NCBI RefSeq assembly: GCF_964019385.1
Contig: NC_088645.1
Coordinates: 34,598,820-34,662,819 of the forward strand
DNA: 64,000 nucleotides
Direction of reading: 5' to 3'
DNA from: Sycon ciliatum
Lineage: Eukaryota; Porifera; Calcarea; Leucosolenida; Sycettidae
The position numbers and the translations under genes are program-made. The stretch's first letter is position 1; every line of letters starts with the position of its first letter. Under the pieces are notes generated by a model. The model had not been told where the DNA came from. It made no database searches and saw only the letters and a list, made by a program, of their open reading frames with translations. Of the stretch, positions 1-10,800 are shown piece by piece.

Positions 1-3000
1 CTGAAGAATGACTCAATCCTTCCGCTGTCCGCCAATGTGATTCCCCAAATCACTTCACCGATATGGCGCGTCCCCTTGGACACCAACAGACACCCGAGCC
101 TCAACACCCTTCCTCTTGCGGAGCCGCTCACGTCATCCAACGATCGCCTGTGTATCGACATCCTCATTGGTCTTGATCACTACTACAAGATCCTGGGCAC
201 TGACCGCATCTCCTTTCCCGATGGCCTGCAGCTGTTGGACTCGTCACTTGGTTTCGTTTGCGCCGGCACCGTAGCAACTGAGCACGCCTGTTCGGTAATC
301 GAGAGCAACACCACCTTAGCCGTAGCAAGTCATCGACGTGAAGATCCCTCGTTTGACCTTGAGCGCTTCTGGGCTGTTGAAGATTTCGACTCTCTCAGTG
401 CGACACGCCCCAGCAACGATCATGCGTATGACGACTTTCTCCAATCGGTCGTGTTTGAGGACGGACGGTACACCGTCGGGTGGCCTTGGCGACAACAACA
501 TCCGCCTTTGGAAAACAACTTTCCACTTGCTTTCGGACGTTTGAAGTCACTCATTAAGCGTCTTTGTCACGAGCCTGATACCTTCGTCAAGTACAGCAAG
601 GTACTTGAAGAGCAACTATCACTTGGTATCATCGAACGCGTTGCTTGTCCCAGCCAGAGAGACAACTCGCATCCAATCCACTACTTGCCACATCACTGTG
701 TGCTCAAGCTGTCCAGCAGCACCACTAAGATCCGTGTCGTGTACGACGCATCCGCTCGTGTATCGAAGACCTCGCCCAGTCTCAATGATTGTCTGTACCC
801 TGGGCCGTGCATGATCCCTGATCTCTGCGGCATTCTCCTGGGTTTCCGCATGCACCCTATTGCCGTCTGTAGTGACATCGAGAAAGCGTTCTTACAGATG
901 AATTTGAACGTAGCCGATCGTGATGTCACTCGTTTCTTGTGGTTGGATGACCCCAACCAACCAGTCAACTACAGCAATCTCCAAACTCTGCGTTTCTGTA
1001 GAGTCCCTTTCGGTGTTGTTTCCAGCCCTTTCCTGCTGTCTGCAACGATCAAGTACCACCTCACGCAGACCTGTTCACCGGAGACAGACGACATTCTCCG
1101 AAACACGTACGTAGACAACATCATCCTGGGCAAGGACACCATCAGCGATGCTGTCGCTCACTATCAATCAGCAAAGGCGACGTTCTCCGCAATCAGCATG
1201 AACCTTAGAGAGTGGGCATCAAACTCTTCCGAGGTTTTGGACAAGATCCCAGAACACGATCGCTCAAGAAGCACTCGCGAGAAATGCCTTGGTCTCCATT
1301 GGGACCCCAGAGAGGATGTCTTGTCCGTACAGTCGCCTAATGCAGCTAACATTGTTGTCACTACGAAACGCCAGGTTCTACAGGCACTGTCTCGCTTCTT
1401 CGACCCGCTTGGCTTGTTCGCCCCCGTGTCCATCAGAGCGAAGGTTCTTATGCAAGATATCTGGAAGCTTGCTGTGTCCTGGGATGACCCACTGCCCTCC
1501 GACATCCTCAGTCGCTGGCACCCAATAGCCGCCGACCTTGACGAGTCTAGCAGCTATCCGATCTCACGCTACGTCGGCGTACCCACATGTAAGAGTCCGT
1601 CGTATCAGTTGCACATCTTCTGCGATGCGTCAGCGATCGCCTATGCTGCCGTTGCGTACTTGGAAAGCACTGTCGGTGACAAGAATCAGCGGCACATCAT
1701 CTTCAGCAAGACGAAGGTGTCTCCCGTCAAGGGTCAAACGATCCCACGGTTAGAGTTGATGGCGGCAAGCCTAGGATCTCGCCTTATCGTGTATCTACGC
1801 AAGCAACTGGACATCCAGTTCCAAGCCACTCATCTGTACACCGACTCAACGACTGTACTCCATTGGCTCAAGTCCACGAAGCTCCCCGTCTTTGAGCAGA
1901 ACCGCGTCAACGCCATCGCAGCCGTTCCAGACGTTCTCCACCACTACGTCCCGACAAAGCTGAATCCAGCCGACCTGCCATCCCGTGGATTGAGCGCCGC
2001 AGCCTTGTTAAAATGCGACACCTGGTGGAACGGCCCCAGCCTGCCGATTGAAGGCACCACTGCAGCAACCGTCACTGTTGCGCCGGCGGAGGGTCCTCCG
2101 GAAGTAACCTCAAAGGGGTCGGGGGGTCAGCCATTTGGTCAGGGTTCACAGACAAATAAAAAATCTGATGTATTCCCATATGGCATTGTTGTGAACGACT
2201 TCTCGTCGTTCGACTCTTTAGTGCGTGTGTCTGCACTTTGCTTTCGTTTCCTTTGTAGGCTGCGGAAGAAACCAACTCCATCTGGACCTCTCACGCCTAG
2301 AGAAATCGAAGCAGCAGAGCAAGTCTGGATCAGCCACAGCCAGTCTGCACACTATGCAGATGTTATCACCGCTCTGTCCAGTGGGAAGCAACATCCGCTG
2401 GCAACTAAGCTCAACTTAGTGCTCGACAACGGAGTACTGAGATGCCGTGGAAGACTGGAGAATGCTGACCTCTGCTCCAAATCGAGGTTTCCCGTCCTGA
2501 TCTCCAAGGAACACGCCATTGCCAACCTGATCATACGTGATTGCCACCTCAAGGTCATGCATGGCGGCGTAGCGCACACACTATCCCGTGTCCGATATCA
2601 GTTTTGGATCCCGGAAGGCAGATCAGCTGTAAAGGCCCTCGTGCACCGCTGTCAGACGTGCATTCGCTACAAAGGCGCGCCATACAAGACACCTCAGATG
2701 AGTCCGCTACCTTCTACCAGAGTGACCCAAGCGCGACCATTCTCACACATCGGCCTGGACTACTTTGGCCCAGTCCTCGTCCGTACACAGTCAGAAACCG
2801 TTAAGGCATGGGTCTGCCTGATCACGTGCATGGTGACCAGAGCTGTTCATTTGGAGCCAGTCCACGACATGACAGCTGCCGAGTTTCTGCTCGCATTGAG
2901 ACGTTTCGTCGCCCGCCGTGGCACGCCAGAGCTAGTTGTGTCTGACAACGCTCCCCAATTTAAGCTGGCCAAGTCCGCTCTTGACATTGCCTGGAGCAAC

Positions 3001-3891
3001 ATTGTGGTGGACACCAGTGTTACGTCCTACATTAGCCACAATCAAATCCAGTGGCACTTCATCGTTGCCAACTCTCCGTGGATGGGTGGAATGTATGAAA
3101 GGCTTGTGGGTATTGTAAAGCGTTCTATGCGCAAGACCATTGGGAGACGCCTCCTCACAACCAGCCAACTCGCCACTCTCCTGCCAGAAGTTGAGTCTGT
3201 CGTCAATTCTCGGCCGCTAGTCTATGTCTACGAAGAACAGTGCACAGTCCTGACGCCTGGTCATTTTATCAGCCTGTCTGCCACACAGGGGTTCTTCACG
3301 GTCAGCAACGACCCAACCGACCCGAATTATCAGCCCATCAATTCCTCTGCAGACAGCCTGTTGGACCTTTGGAAGAAGGGCCAACGACATCTTGATCAGT
3401 TCTGGCTCGCCTGTAGGAACGAGTACCTCCTCAGTCTGCGAGAAGCCCACACGTCATCGTTCAAGCAGTCAAGGACTCGATCCTCAACGTTTCCGAAGCC
3501 TGCTGACGTTGTCCTCATCAAGGAGGAATTGCCTCGCGGCCACTGGCGCCTTGGACGAATCCAAGAAGTACACACCAGCAGCGATGGCAACATCCGCTCC
3601 GCCACCGTCCTCACTTCGGACAAACGCACCGTCAAGCGGCCAGTAAGTCTACTGTGTCCGCTTGAGACCAGCAGTCCCTCGGAATCCCCAGGTACCCCAG
3701 CTCAGGAGACCAGCAGTACCTCGGAATCCCCAGGTACCCCAGCTCAGGAGACCAGCTGTTCCTCAGAATCCTCAGCTACCCCAGCTCAGAAGACTAGCAC
3801 TCCCGTTGCAGTCGTACGAAGACCGACACGAGCCGCTGCCAGCAAGTTTCAGTCCAACTTGCAGGATTTGATCGCCGATGGCCGTGTTTAA
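1..3891 (+). CDS. BEL/Pao retrotransposon Pol polyprotein (5' end outside window)
   Basis: The frame is open from the first base of the window, so the start lies upstream; it ends with TAA at 3889-3891. Counting residues from the GTG at 37, I see the end of a retropepsin-like domain (IDILIGLDHYYKILG, about residue 40), then reverse transcriptase (KIRVVYDASA, DIEKAFLQM, YVDN near residue 357). RNase H follows (FCDAS near 526, RLELMAA, YTDST near 600), then the integrase HHCC zinc module (H..H..CQTC, 825-880). The integrase core is at 905-1025 (GLDYFGP, SDNAPQF, MYERL supplying D, D and E), followed by a DUF5641-type C-terminal domain (GHWRLGRIQEVH near 1165). This order and the Peptidase_A17-type RT are diagnostic of BEL/Pao. 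No stop or frameshift interrupts the frame, so the copy is young. The catalytic box reads YVDN rather than YVDD. The tail carries three copies of a 14-residue Ser/Thr/Pro repeat. Confidence 0.95.
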   Translation: MKNDSILPLSANVIPQITSPIWRVPLDTNRHPSLNTLPLAEPLTSSNDRLCIDILIGLDHYYKILGTDRISFPDGLQLLDSSLGFVCAGTVATEHACSVIESNTTLAVASHRREDPSFDLERFWAVEDFDSLSATRPSNDHAYDDFLQSVVFEDGRYTVGWPWRQQHPPLENNFPLAFGRLKSLIKRLCHEPDTFVKYSKVLEEQLSLGIIERVACPSQRDNSHPIHYLPHHCVLKLSSSTTKIRVVYDASARVSKTSPSLNDCLYPGPCMIPDLCGILLGFRMHPIAVCSDIEKAFLQMNLNVADRDVTRFLWLDDPNQPVNYSNLQTLRFCRVPFGVVSSPFLLSATIKYHLTQTCSPETDDILRNTYVDNIILGKDTISDAVAHYQSAKATFSAISMNLREWASNSSEVLDKIPEHDRSRSTREKCLGLHWDPREDVLSVQSPNAANIVVTTKRQVLQALSRFFDPLGLFAPVSIRAKVLMQDIWKLAVSWDDPLPSDILSRWHPIAADLDESSSYPISRYVGVPTCKSPSYQLHIFCDASAIAYAAVAYLESTVGDKNQRHIIFSKTKVSPVKGQTIPRLELMAASLGSRLIVYLRKQLDIQFQATHLYTDSTTVLHWLKSTKLPVFEQNRVNAIAAVPDVLHHYVPTKLNPADLPSRGLSAAALLKCDTWWNGPSLPIEGTTAATVTVAPAEGPPEVTSKGSGGQPFGQGSQTNKKSDVFPYGIVVNDFSSFDSLVRVSALCFRFLCRLRKKPTPSGPLTPREIEAAEQVWISHSQSAHYADVITALSSGKQHPLATKLNLVLDNGVLRCRGRLENADLCSKSRFPVLISKEHAIANLIIRDCHLKVMHGGVAHTLSRVRYQFWIPEGRSAVKALVHRCQTCIRYKGAPYKTPQMSPLPSTRVTQARPFSHIGLDYFGPVLVRTQSETVKAWVCLITCMVTRAVHLEPVHDMTAAEFLLALRRFVARRGTPELVVSDNAPQFKLAKSALDIAWSNIVVDTSVTSYISHNQIQWHFIVANSPWMGGMYERLVGIVKRSMRKTIGRRLLTTSQLATLLPEVESVVNSRPLVYVYEEQCTVLTPGHFISLSATQGFFTVSNDPTDPNYQPINSSADSLLDLWKKGQRHLDQFWLACRNEYLLSLREAHTSSFKQSRTRSSTFPKPADVVLIKEELPRGHWRLGRIQEVHTSSDGNIRSATVLTSDKRTVKRPVSLLCPLETSSPSESPGTPAQETSSTSESPGTPAQETSCSSESSATPAQKTSTPVAVVRRPTRAAASKFQSNLQDLIADGRV
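3664..3789 (+). repeat. 42-bp tandem repeat in the BEL/Pao C-terminus
   Basis: Three in-frame 42-bp copies begin at 3664, 3706 and 3748 with GAGACCAGC and encode a 14-residue unit of the form ETSSPSESPGTPAQ. The length is a multiple of three, so copy number can change without breaking the frame. Confidence 0.85.
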
Positions 3892-4033
3892 CTCTCTCTC
3901 TCTCTCGCTCGCTCGCTCTCATTACTCTCGCATTCTTTATGCTCTTCAGTAATATCTTTCCACATGTTTTGTGTGAAATTTCTCCTTGTTATTAATTATG
4001 GTTAATTCTGTTCTCCGGCCAATGCCCGGGGAG

Positions 4034-4300
4034 TGTCGTGAATATGCATCACGAATCCGCGTTACGCTCATTATTATGTCTTTATTTGTTTATGTGTTAC
4101 ATCATGTTGACGTCATGCTGATGTCTTGCTGCACGCATCGCGTGCACCGGTTTGCAGCTCTCAGCCCGGAGCATGCGCAGCGAGCCTGTGGCTCCTTTTT
4201 TGCTGCTTTTTCCCTTTTGCATGCTTCACTTGTCACTACCACTTGTCTCTACTTGTCTCAACTAACTAGAACTTGTCTCAAATAAGGTTTTCTGGCGACA
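4034..4300 (+). mobile_element. 3' LTR of the BEL/Pao element
   Basis: The stretch starts TGTCG and ends CGACA, a 5-bp inverted terminal repeat with canonical TG...CA ends. It lies 142 bp after the pol stop, next to a purine-leaning CCCGGGGAG tract that could be the polypurine tract, and contains AAATAAG close to its end as a possible poly(A) signal. The matching 5' LTR is outside the window, so the ends are inferred from one copy only. The next 5 bp (CTCCT) would be the target duplication if the call is right. Confidence 0.6.
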
Positions 4301-4443
4301 CTCCTTTTCAAGTCACCCAATCCTTTCAAGTAACAAGTGCAATGTCGTTCCGTGAACCGGAACCACTCCATATTTGAGTTACCAAGACGTATTTGTGCGT
4401 GGCTATACAAGCTCTCCCACTCAACAGTTCAAAGTTGCGCACA

Positions 4444-4472
4444 GCTACTGCTACTACTACTACTACTACTAC
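4444..4472. repeat. (CTA/ACT)n trinucleotide microsatellite
   Basis: About nine repeats of a TAC/CTA/ACT triplet between the LTR and the sushi exon. Confidence 0.85.
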
Positions 4473-4649
4473 TCGCCTAAGTACAGTCATTAAGTTTTAT
4501 TCACGCCACAGATTAATTGCTGACCCTCTGATCATTTGGGAGACTAAAATCCGTCTTCATTTATATTATGACTTATGGTATGAATTCTGGAGCTGAGTTT
4601 TCGATTCCTTTGAGCAACTGGCTTGAATTTTTGCTTCCTTTGTCTCCAG

Positions 4650-4835
4650 AACTGTGCCCTGATCTAGTATCAGCGCACTTCAATTACCAACCCATAGCAA
4701 GTTTCAGCAGGGCGATTGGTACGCATATCCAAATCATGTGCCAAGGAGGGTATCTTCCGAGCAATGGTCTGGCTATCACAAACTCTATATGCCAGATTGG
4801 CGGAGTCTGGTACCCAAGTCCACCAGGATGTGAAA
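4650..4835 (+). CDS. Sushi (CCP) domain exon of a host gene
   Basis: The 186-bp exon has a pyrimidine-rich acceptor (TTCCTTTGTCTCCAG ending at 4649) and a strong donor (GAAA then GTAAGTG at 4836). Both boundaries are phase 1, the classic symmetric layout of shuffled extracellular modules. The reading starts ELCPDL, contains IMCQGGYLPSNG and ICQIGGVWYPSPPGC, and so shows the four cysteines, the GY and the late Trp of a complement control protein/sushi fold. Such domains bind ligands on secreted or cell-surface proteins. No other sushi exon is visible here; earlier exons should lie upstream. A transmembrane exon in matching phase lies at 22679. The exon sits between a BEL/Pao element and a DNA transposon, both apparently intronic insertions. 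Confidence 0.75.
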
Positions 4836-5040
4836 GTAAGTGTGTATATTAAATATGCGGGCTTTAGGAGTATGGGGAAGTGAGTTGTTTTGGAACTTCA
4901 TCTGGGTATGCTCAGTTGCCGTACAAGAACAGTTTGAAAGCGGCTCCAAATGGACGTGAAGTTGTGCGCAGGTCATTGGGGTCTCAAAGTGTTAACTGGT
5001 GATGGAGGTCACATTCTACTTGCTGTGCTTGTCTAGATAT

Positions 5041-7485
5041 GAGCCAGGGACTACAGAAACCACCCTATGGCACTTTTTGGCGAAATTTTTTTTTTCCTCT
5101 CAAAATGTTGGTATGGTATGGTAATGTGCTCAAACAAAATTTCAAGTTGATCTGCGATGGTAAAATGTGCCTAACCACCTATTTAATAATGGCATGTCAA
5201 TTGAGCGATATAGAGCAAATTTATGTACACAGTTTGTAATGTTCGTTGTATATCTCCCGGCATTCTTGCTAGTTAGGCAGCCAAGGGAGCTGACTTCCCT
5301 CCGAGAAGTACTGAGCCACATTCTTCTCCAGGTACTGGCGGCGTGCATCTGATATCCCTGGTGCTGGTAATACTGCTGGGCGAACTGCATCCTTGGCTTT
5401 CTCCCTGAAGGTTTCATCTTTCAACAGGGTGAATGACTCCTCTTCACCGTGGCATTCCTTCCTCATGTGCACCACACCAGGGCTGTCAGAAGCGAACCTG
5501 AAGTGCTGATAGTGCCCGATCCCTTTCAGAGGCTTGAAGATGGTGCTCAGGTAAGTATCCCATTCTCTCCATGACCAGCTGTATGCAAGCGGGGTGTTTG
5601 CGGCACATGAGGATGAAGTGCAATCCATGACATCTTGCATAGTGTCCATCTCTAACGCACGGAACTTCTTCTTCAGGAGCCCAAAGTAGCCGTCCACTGC
5701 ACAGCGAGTATGGCCCACTCGCATGAACGAGAGCTCGATGGTATCTGACATGCCACACATAATGCGCCATGCCATGTAGGCCAGTACAGTTTTATTCTTG
5801 TTCTGGCCTACACAGTTGTCCGCGTGAAAGTGAATGTTCCGTTTCCCATCGGTGTGGCATGTTAGGAACTCATCGAGCATCGATACAACTGCATTCGGGC
5901 CGTGCGCCTTCTTTCCATCCTCACCGATCGTTTGGCCCTCGTGGAACAGGAAGTTCATTTGCCGCTGGCGGGCCTCTTCTGCAATGCCGAATAATTGAAC
6001 CCTGAAGCGGACCTTGAAATACAGAGGACCGACCTGGCGAGTATGAAATGGCAGTTCAAGTTGCTGGGCAAAATCAAATGTATAGTGAACTATGCCCTCA
6101 GCTTCATCCAGTGACGCCTGCGCGCCGTCCACTAAGTCTCGGTAGTACTGCCGCTCCTCTTGTGCAAGTGATATGTGCGAACGCAGGGCCTGAACACTAC
6201 ATTCCGTCTCTTCCTCTGTACGAGCGACACGAATTTTGTCCCGCAGCTTGTCACACAGTGCGCATACGTCTGTCCTTGGCTTCATCACTTTGATGTGTGC
6301 TGTCTGTCTCCTCCAAATGCGGCAAAATGACCTGTAATGAATAGGCGAATACTGTGTGACGGTCTTGGTATAGATGTTGTATGCAGACTTCTTGTTCTTG
6401 GATGCTGGTAAGTATACTGGAGGGTCTTCAGCACGACCTCGTTCCGCTGCAGGCTGAGGTAGACCGTACATGTTAGCGTATGAATAAATAAACTGCACTA
6501 CATCCTGCTCCATGTCTGCTGAAATGGCTAAGTGCTCTGGTATTCTCCCAGTCAAGCCATGGTGTGCCAGTTGAACGACTCCTTTGCTTGCCTTTTTTTG
6601 AAGGCGCTTCATTACATGACTTCCAACAGCATGAACTGCCATGAACACGTCTTTGCACAACTCGTAACCACGTACATGATAGCGGAAATAGAAAGGTCGA
6701 TCACCACCACCAGTCGTCGACTTTCGCATGCTTCCAGTCAGTGCGCCCAGAACAAACTGCTTGAAGCGCTTTTTCGATTCTCGGAGTTTAGAGACTTCAA
6801 ACATGTAGTCCTCGAGCTGCTGCTCTGGGATGACTTTCCAATGATTCTTCGACTTGCATCCACAACCTCTCTCAATCCCATCGCGTATGTCTGAAGACAG
6901 GAGACCACGCTTCACCTGCTCCGTCGTCGGTGGCTCAGGTGCGGGGTCATCTGGCTCGTCATCCGATTCCGAGTAGTCGGTGTCACTCTCCGCGTTTGAA
7001 ATTTCCGAGCTGTCGGGGCTTGGCGTTTTCGACACAACACTAGCAGCACTCGAGCTTGCTGCGACTCCATACGTCTTCTTCTTAGGTGGCATATCATCGC
7101 CGTCGCTGTCAGCATCGGTGTCGGAATCGCTCGCGGACGACTCGTGGGTGCCAGCGCTGAATCCGTAAAAATTCTCGTCGTCCGATTCAAGCGCCTGCGC
7201 TATTGCGTCAGGGACTCCACACAGCATCGAGCTGCGTCGTCTACTAGATGTTGTAGCCATAATCAATCACAGCAAGTGGAGCCTCTTGAGTTACTCGACA
7301 ATCGCTGGGAATCCTATTGTCTTCACCAAACACCTAATCAACATAACAAGAGGACAGCTCTTGAGTCTTGTCGAAACAAAAGTGACGAGTTCTGCGCTTC
7401 GCGTAACTTTGAGTCGCGTGACTTTGAAACGTCATAACTTGATTTTGATATCAAACGTCGTAGGGCGGTTTCTATAGTCCCTGGC
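5041..7485 (-). mobile_element. Complete DNA transposon carrying a DUF7869-like gene
   Basis: The two ends are inverted copies of about 27 bp: GAGCCAGGGACTA, then (C/T)AGAAACC(A/G)CCCTA, with two mismatches. The left end reads inward from 5041 and the right end from 7485. Both are flanked by ATAT (5037-5040 and 7486-7489), a likely target duplication; because ATAT is palindromic, a shorter TA duplication with slightly longer ends is equally possible. The only gene inside is the intact minus-strand ORF at 5269-7260, with about 225 bp of non-coding DNA on each side. Defined ends, a target duplication and an intact ORF together make this a probable autonomous element about 2.45 kb long. Confidence 0.75.
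5269..7260 (-). CDS. DUF7869-like protein, probable transposase (663 aa)
   Basis: I place the start at the ATG at 7260-7258 (MATTSS); the two codons before it begin with TTG. Residues 1-110 are Ser/Asp/Glu-rich and probably disordered. A Cys-rich GCGCKSKNHW stretch follows, then a basic segment and a CALCDKLRDK motif near the middle that may bind zinc. The C-terminal half carries HYTFDFAQQLELP, HFHADNCVGQNKN and MRVGHTRCAVDGYFG, the signature I know from DUF7869-type proteins of invertebrates and plants. The Asp in TFDF, the Asp in HADNC and a later Asp or Glu could form a DDE/D-type RNase H-fold active site; that is inference. The ORF is uninterrupted and sits centrally between inverted repeats, which supports a transposase role. 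A domesticated host gene is less likely because of the flanking ends. Confidence 0.8.
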   Translation of the reverse strand: MATTSSRRRSSMLCGVPDAIAQALESDDENFYGFSAGTHESSASDSDTDADSDGDDMPPKKKTYGVAASSSAASVVSKTPSPDSSEISNAESDTDYSESDDEPDDPAPEPPTTEQVKRGLLSSDIRDGIERGCGCKSKNHWKVIPEQQLEDYMFEVSKLRESKKRFKQFVLGALTGSMRKSTTGGGDRPFYFRYHVRGYELCKDVFMAVHAVGSHVMKRLQKKASKGVVQLAHHGLTGRIPEHLAISADMEQDVVQFIYSYANMYGLPQPAAERGRAEDPPVYLPASKNKKSAYNIYTKTVTQYSPIHYRSFCRIWRRQTAHIKVMKPRTDVCALCDKLRDKIRVARTEEETECSVQALRSHISLAQEERQYYRDLVDGAQASLDEAEGIVHYTFDFAQQLELPFHTRQVGPLYFKVRFRVQLFGIAEEARQRQMNFLFHEGQTIGEDGKKAHGPNAVVSMLDEFLTCHTDGKRNIHFHADNCVGQNKNKTVLAYMAWRIMCGMSDTIELSFMRVGHTRCAVDGYFGLLKKKFRALEMDTMQDVMDCTSSSCAANTPLAYSWSWREWDTYLSTIFKPLKGIGHYQHFRFASDSPGVVHMRKECHGEEESFTLLKDETFREKAKDAVRPAVLPAPGISDARRQYLEKNVAQYFSEGSQLPWLPN

Positions 7486-7842
7486 TCATATAATGATCAC
7501 TCAATCTCTATACAGAGAGCGAGTGTGCGGGTAAGTACCTAGCTGCATGTACCACAACTTAACATTGGTCTGTTGTGAATTGTAAAATGGTTCCCACTTC
7601 GGTGCTTAAGCCTAGTTCACATTCGAGGCAACGGTGACGGTACGGGACGTAAGGGCTTGTCGGAACGGCTGCGGCGAGCTGTAAAAGCCTGTACGATTCG
7701 AATGACATTGCAATGCTCAACGTCGAACGGCGCGAGTCATAAGGCATGGTCCGTGACAGATTCACGGACCATGTCAGTCACGTAGTCACAGACTTCTTTT
7801 AAATTATTTCTCCTTGCTTGAAGCGCAATCAAGTTCACAATA
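7486..7842. other. Non-coding stretch between two DNA transposons
   Basis: I see no gene. The stretch holds the left end of a possible outer element at 7611 (CCTAGTTCACATTCGA) and the TA at 7841-7842 that flanks the satellite-bearing element. A 15-bp candidate micro-exon around 7516-7530 (after ATACAG, before GTAAGT) is not strong enough to call. Confidence 0.5.
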
Positions 7843-7860
7843 CAGTAAAAGGTGTAACTA

Positions 7861-10800
7861 CCGAACACCGTGACTAGCGACCAGCCTGGTACTACAGACC
7901 ACCGTGACTAGCGACCAGCCTGGTACTACAGACCACCGTGACTAGCGACCAGCCTGGTACTACAGACCACCGTGACTAGCGACCAGCCTGGTACTACAGA
8001 CCACCGTGACTAGCGACCAGCCTGGTCCTACAGACCACCGTGACTAGCGACCAGCCTGGTACTACCGACCACCGTGACTAGCGACCAGCCTGGTACTACA
8101 GACCACCGTGACTAGCGACCAGCCTGGTACTACAGACCACGGTGACTAGCGACCGGCCTGGTACTACAGACCACCGTGACTAGCGACCAGCCTGGTACTA
8201 AAGACCATCGTGACTAGCGACCAGCCTGGTACTACAGACCACAGTGACTAGCGACCAGCCTGGTACTACAGACCACCGTGACTAGCGACCACCCTGGTAC
8301 TACAGACCACCGTGACTAGCGACCAGCCTGGTACTACAGACCACCGTGACTAGCGACCAGCCTGGTACTACCGACCACCGTGACTAGCGACCGGCCTGGT
8401 ACTACAGACCACCGTGACTAGCGACCGGCCGGGTACTACAGACCACCGTGACTAGCGACCGGCCTCGTACTACAGACCACCGTGACTAGCGACCAGCCTG
8501 GTACTACAGACCACCGTGACTAGCGACCAGCCTGGTACTACAGACCACCGTGACTAGCGACCAGCCTGGTCCTACAGACCACCGTGACTAGCGACCAGCC
8601 TGGTACTACCGACCACCGTGACTAGCGACCAGCCTGGTACTACAGACCACCGTGACTAGCGACCAGCCTGGTACTACAGACCACGGTGACTAGCGACCGG
8701 CCTGGTACTACAGACCACCGTGACTAGCGACCGGCCTGGTACTACAGACCACCGTGACTAGCGACCAGCCTGGTACTACAGACCACCGTGACTAGCGACC
8801 AGCCTGGTACTACCGACCACCGTGACTAGCGACCAGCCTGGTACTACAGACCACCGTGACTAGCGGCCAGCCTGGTACTACAGACCTCGGTGACTAGCGA
8901 CCGGCCTGGTACTACAGACCACCGTGACTAGCGACCGGCCTGGTACTACAGACTACCGTGACTAGCGACCAGCCTGGTACTACCGACCACCGTGACTAGC
9001 GACCGGCCTGGTACTACAGACCACAGTGACTAGCGACCGGCCTGGTACTACAGACCACCGTGACTAGCGACCAGCCTGGTACTACAGACCACCGTGACTA
9101 GCGACCAGCCTGGTACTACAGACCACCGTGACTAGCGACCAGCCTGGTACTACAGACCACCGTGAATAGCGACCAGCCTGGTACTACAGACCACCGTGAC
9201 TAGCGACCAGCCTGGTACTACCGACCACCGTGACTAGCGACCAGCCTGGTACTACAGACCACCGTGACTAGCGACCAGCCTGGTACTACAGACCACCGTG
9301 ACTAGCGACCGGCCTGGTACTACAGACCACCGTGACTAGCGACCGGCCTGGTACTACAGACCACCGTGACTAGCGACCAGCATGGTACTACAGACCACCG
9401 TGACTAGCGACCGGCCTGGTACTACCGACCACCGTGACTAGCGACAGACCACCGTGACTAGTGACCAGCCTGGTACTACCGACCACCGTGACTAGCGACC
9501 AGCCTGGTACTACAGACCACCGTGACTAGCGACCAGCCTGGTACTACAGACCACCGTGACTAGCGACCAGCCTGGTACTACAGACCACCGTGACTAGCGA
9601 CCAGCCTGGTACTACCGACCACCGTGACCAGCGACCAGCCTGGTACTACAGACCACCGTGACTAGCGACCGGCCTGGTACTACAGACCACCGTGACTAGC
9701 GACCAGCCTGGTACTACAGACCACCGTGACTAGCGACCGGCCTGGTACTACAGACCACCGTGACTAGCGACCAGCCTGGTACTACCGACCACCGTGACTA
9801 GCGACCAGCCTGGTACTACAGACCACCGTGACTAGCGACCAGCCTGGTACTACAGACCACCGTGACTAGCGACCAGCCTGGTACTACAGACCACCGTGAC
9901 TAGCGACCAGCCTGGTACTACAGACCACCGTGACTAGCGACCGGCCTGGTACTACCGACCACCGTGACTAGCGGCCAGCCTGGTACTACCGACCACCGTG
10001 ACTAGCGACCAGCCTGGTACTACAGACCACCGTGACTAGCGACCGGCCTGGTACTACAGACCACCGTGACTAGCGACCAGCCTGGTACTACAGACCACCG
10101 TGACTAGCGACCGGCCTGGTACTACCGACCACCGTGACTAGCGGCCAGCCTGGTACTACCGACCACCGTGACTAGCGACCAGCCTGGTACTACAGACCAC
10201 CGTGACTAGCAACAAGCCTGGTACTACAGACCACCGTGACTAGCGACCAGCCTGGTACTACCGACCACCGTGACTAGCGACCAGCCTGGTACTACAGACC
10301 ACCGTGACTAGCGACCAGCCTGGTACTACAGACCACCGTGACTAGCGACCAGCCTGGTACTACAGACCACCGTGACTAGCGACCGGCCTGGTACTACCGA
10401 CCACCGTGACTAGCGACCAGCCTGGTACTACCGACCACCGTGACTAGCGACCAGCCTGGTACTACAGACCACCGTGACTAGCGACCGGCCTGGTACTACA
10501 GACCACCGTGACTAGCGACCAGCCTGGTACTACAGACCACCGTGACTAGCGACCAGCCTGGTACTACCGACCACCGTGACTAGCGACCAGCCTGGTACTA
10601 CAGACCACCGTGACTAGCGGCCAGCCTGGTACTACAGACCTCGGTGACTAGCGACCAGCCTGGTACTACCGACCACCGTGACTAGCGACCAGCCTGGTAC
10701 TACAGACCACCGTGACTAGCGACCGGCCTGGTACTACAGACCACCGTGACTAGCGACCACCCTGGTACTACAGACCACCGTGACTAGCGACCAGCCTGGT

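Noticed and set aside
7516..7530. 15-bp micro-exon between ATACAG and GTAAGT
   Set aside because: Phase would fit the sushi gene, but two splice signals over 15 bp are too weak alone.
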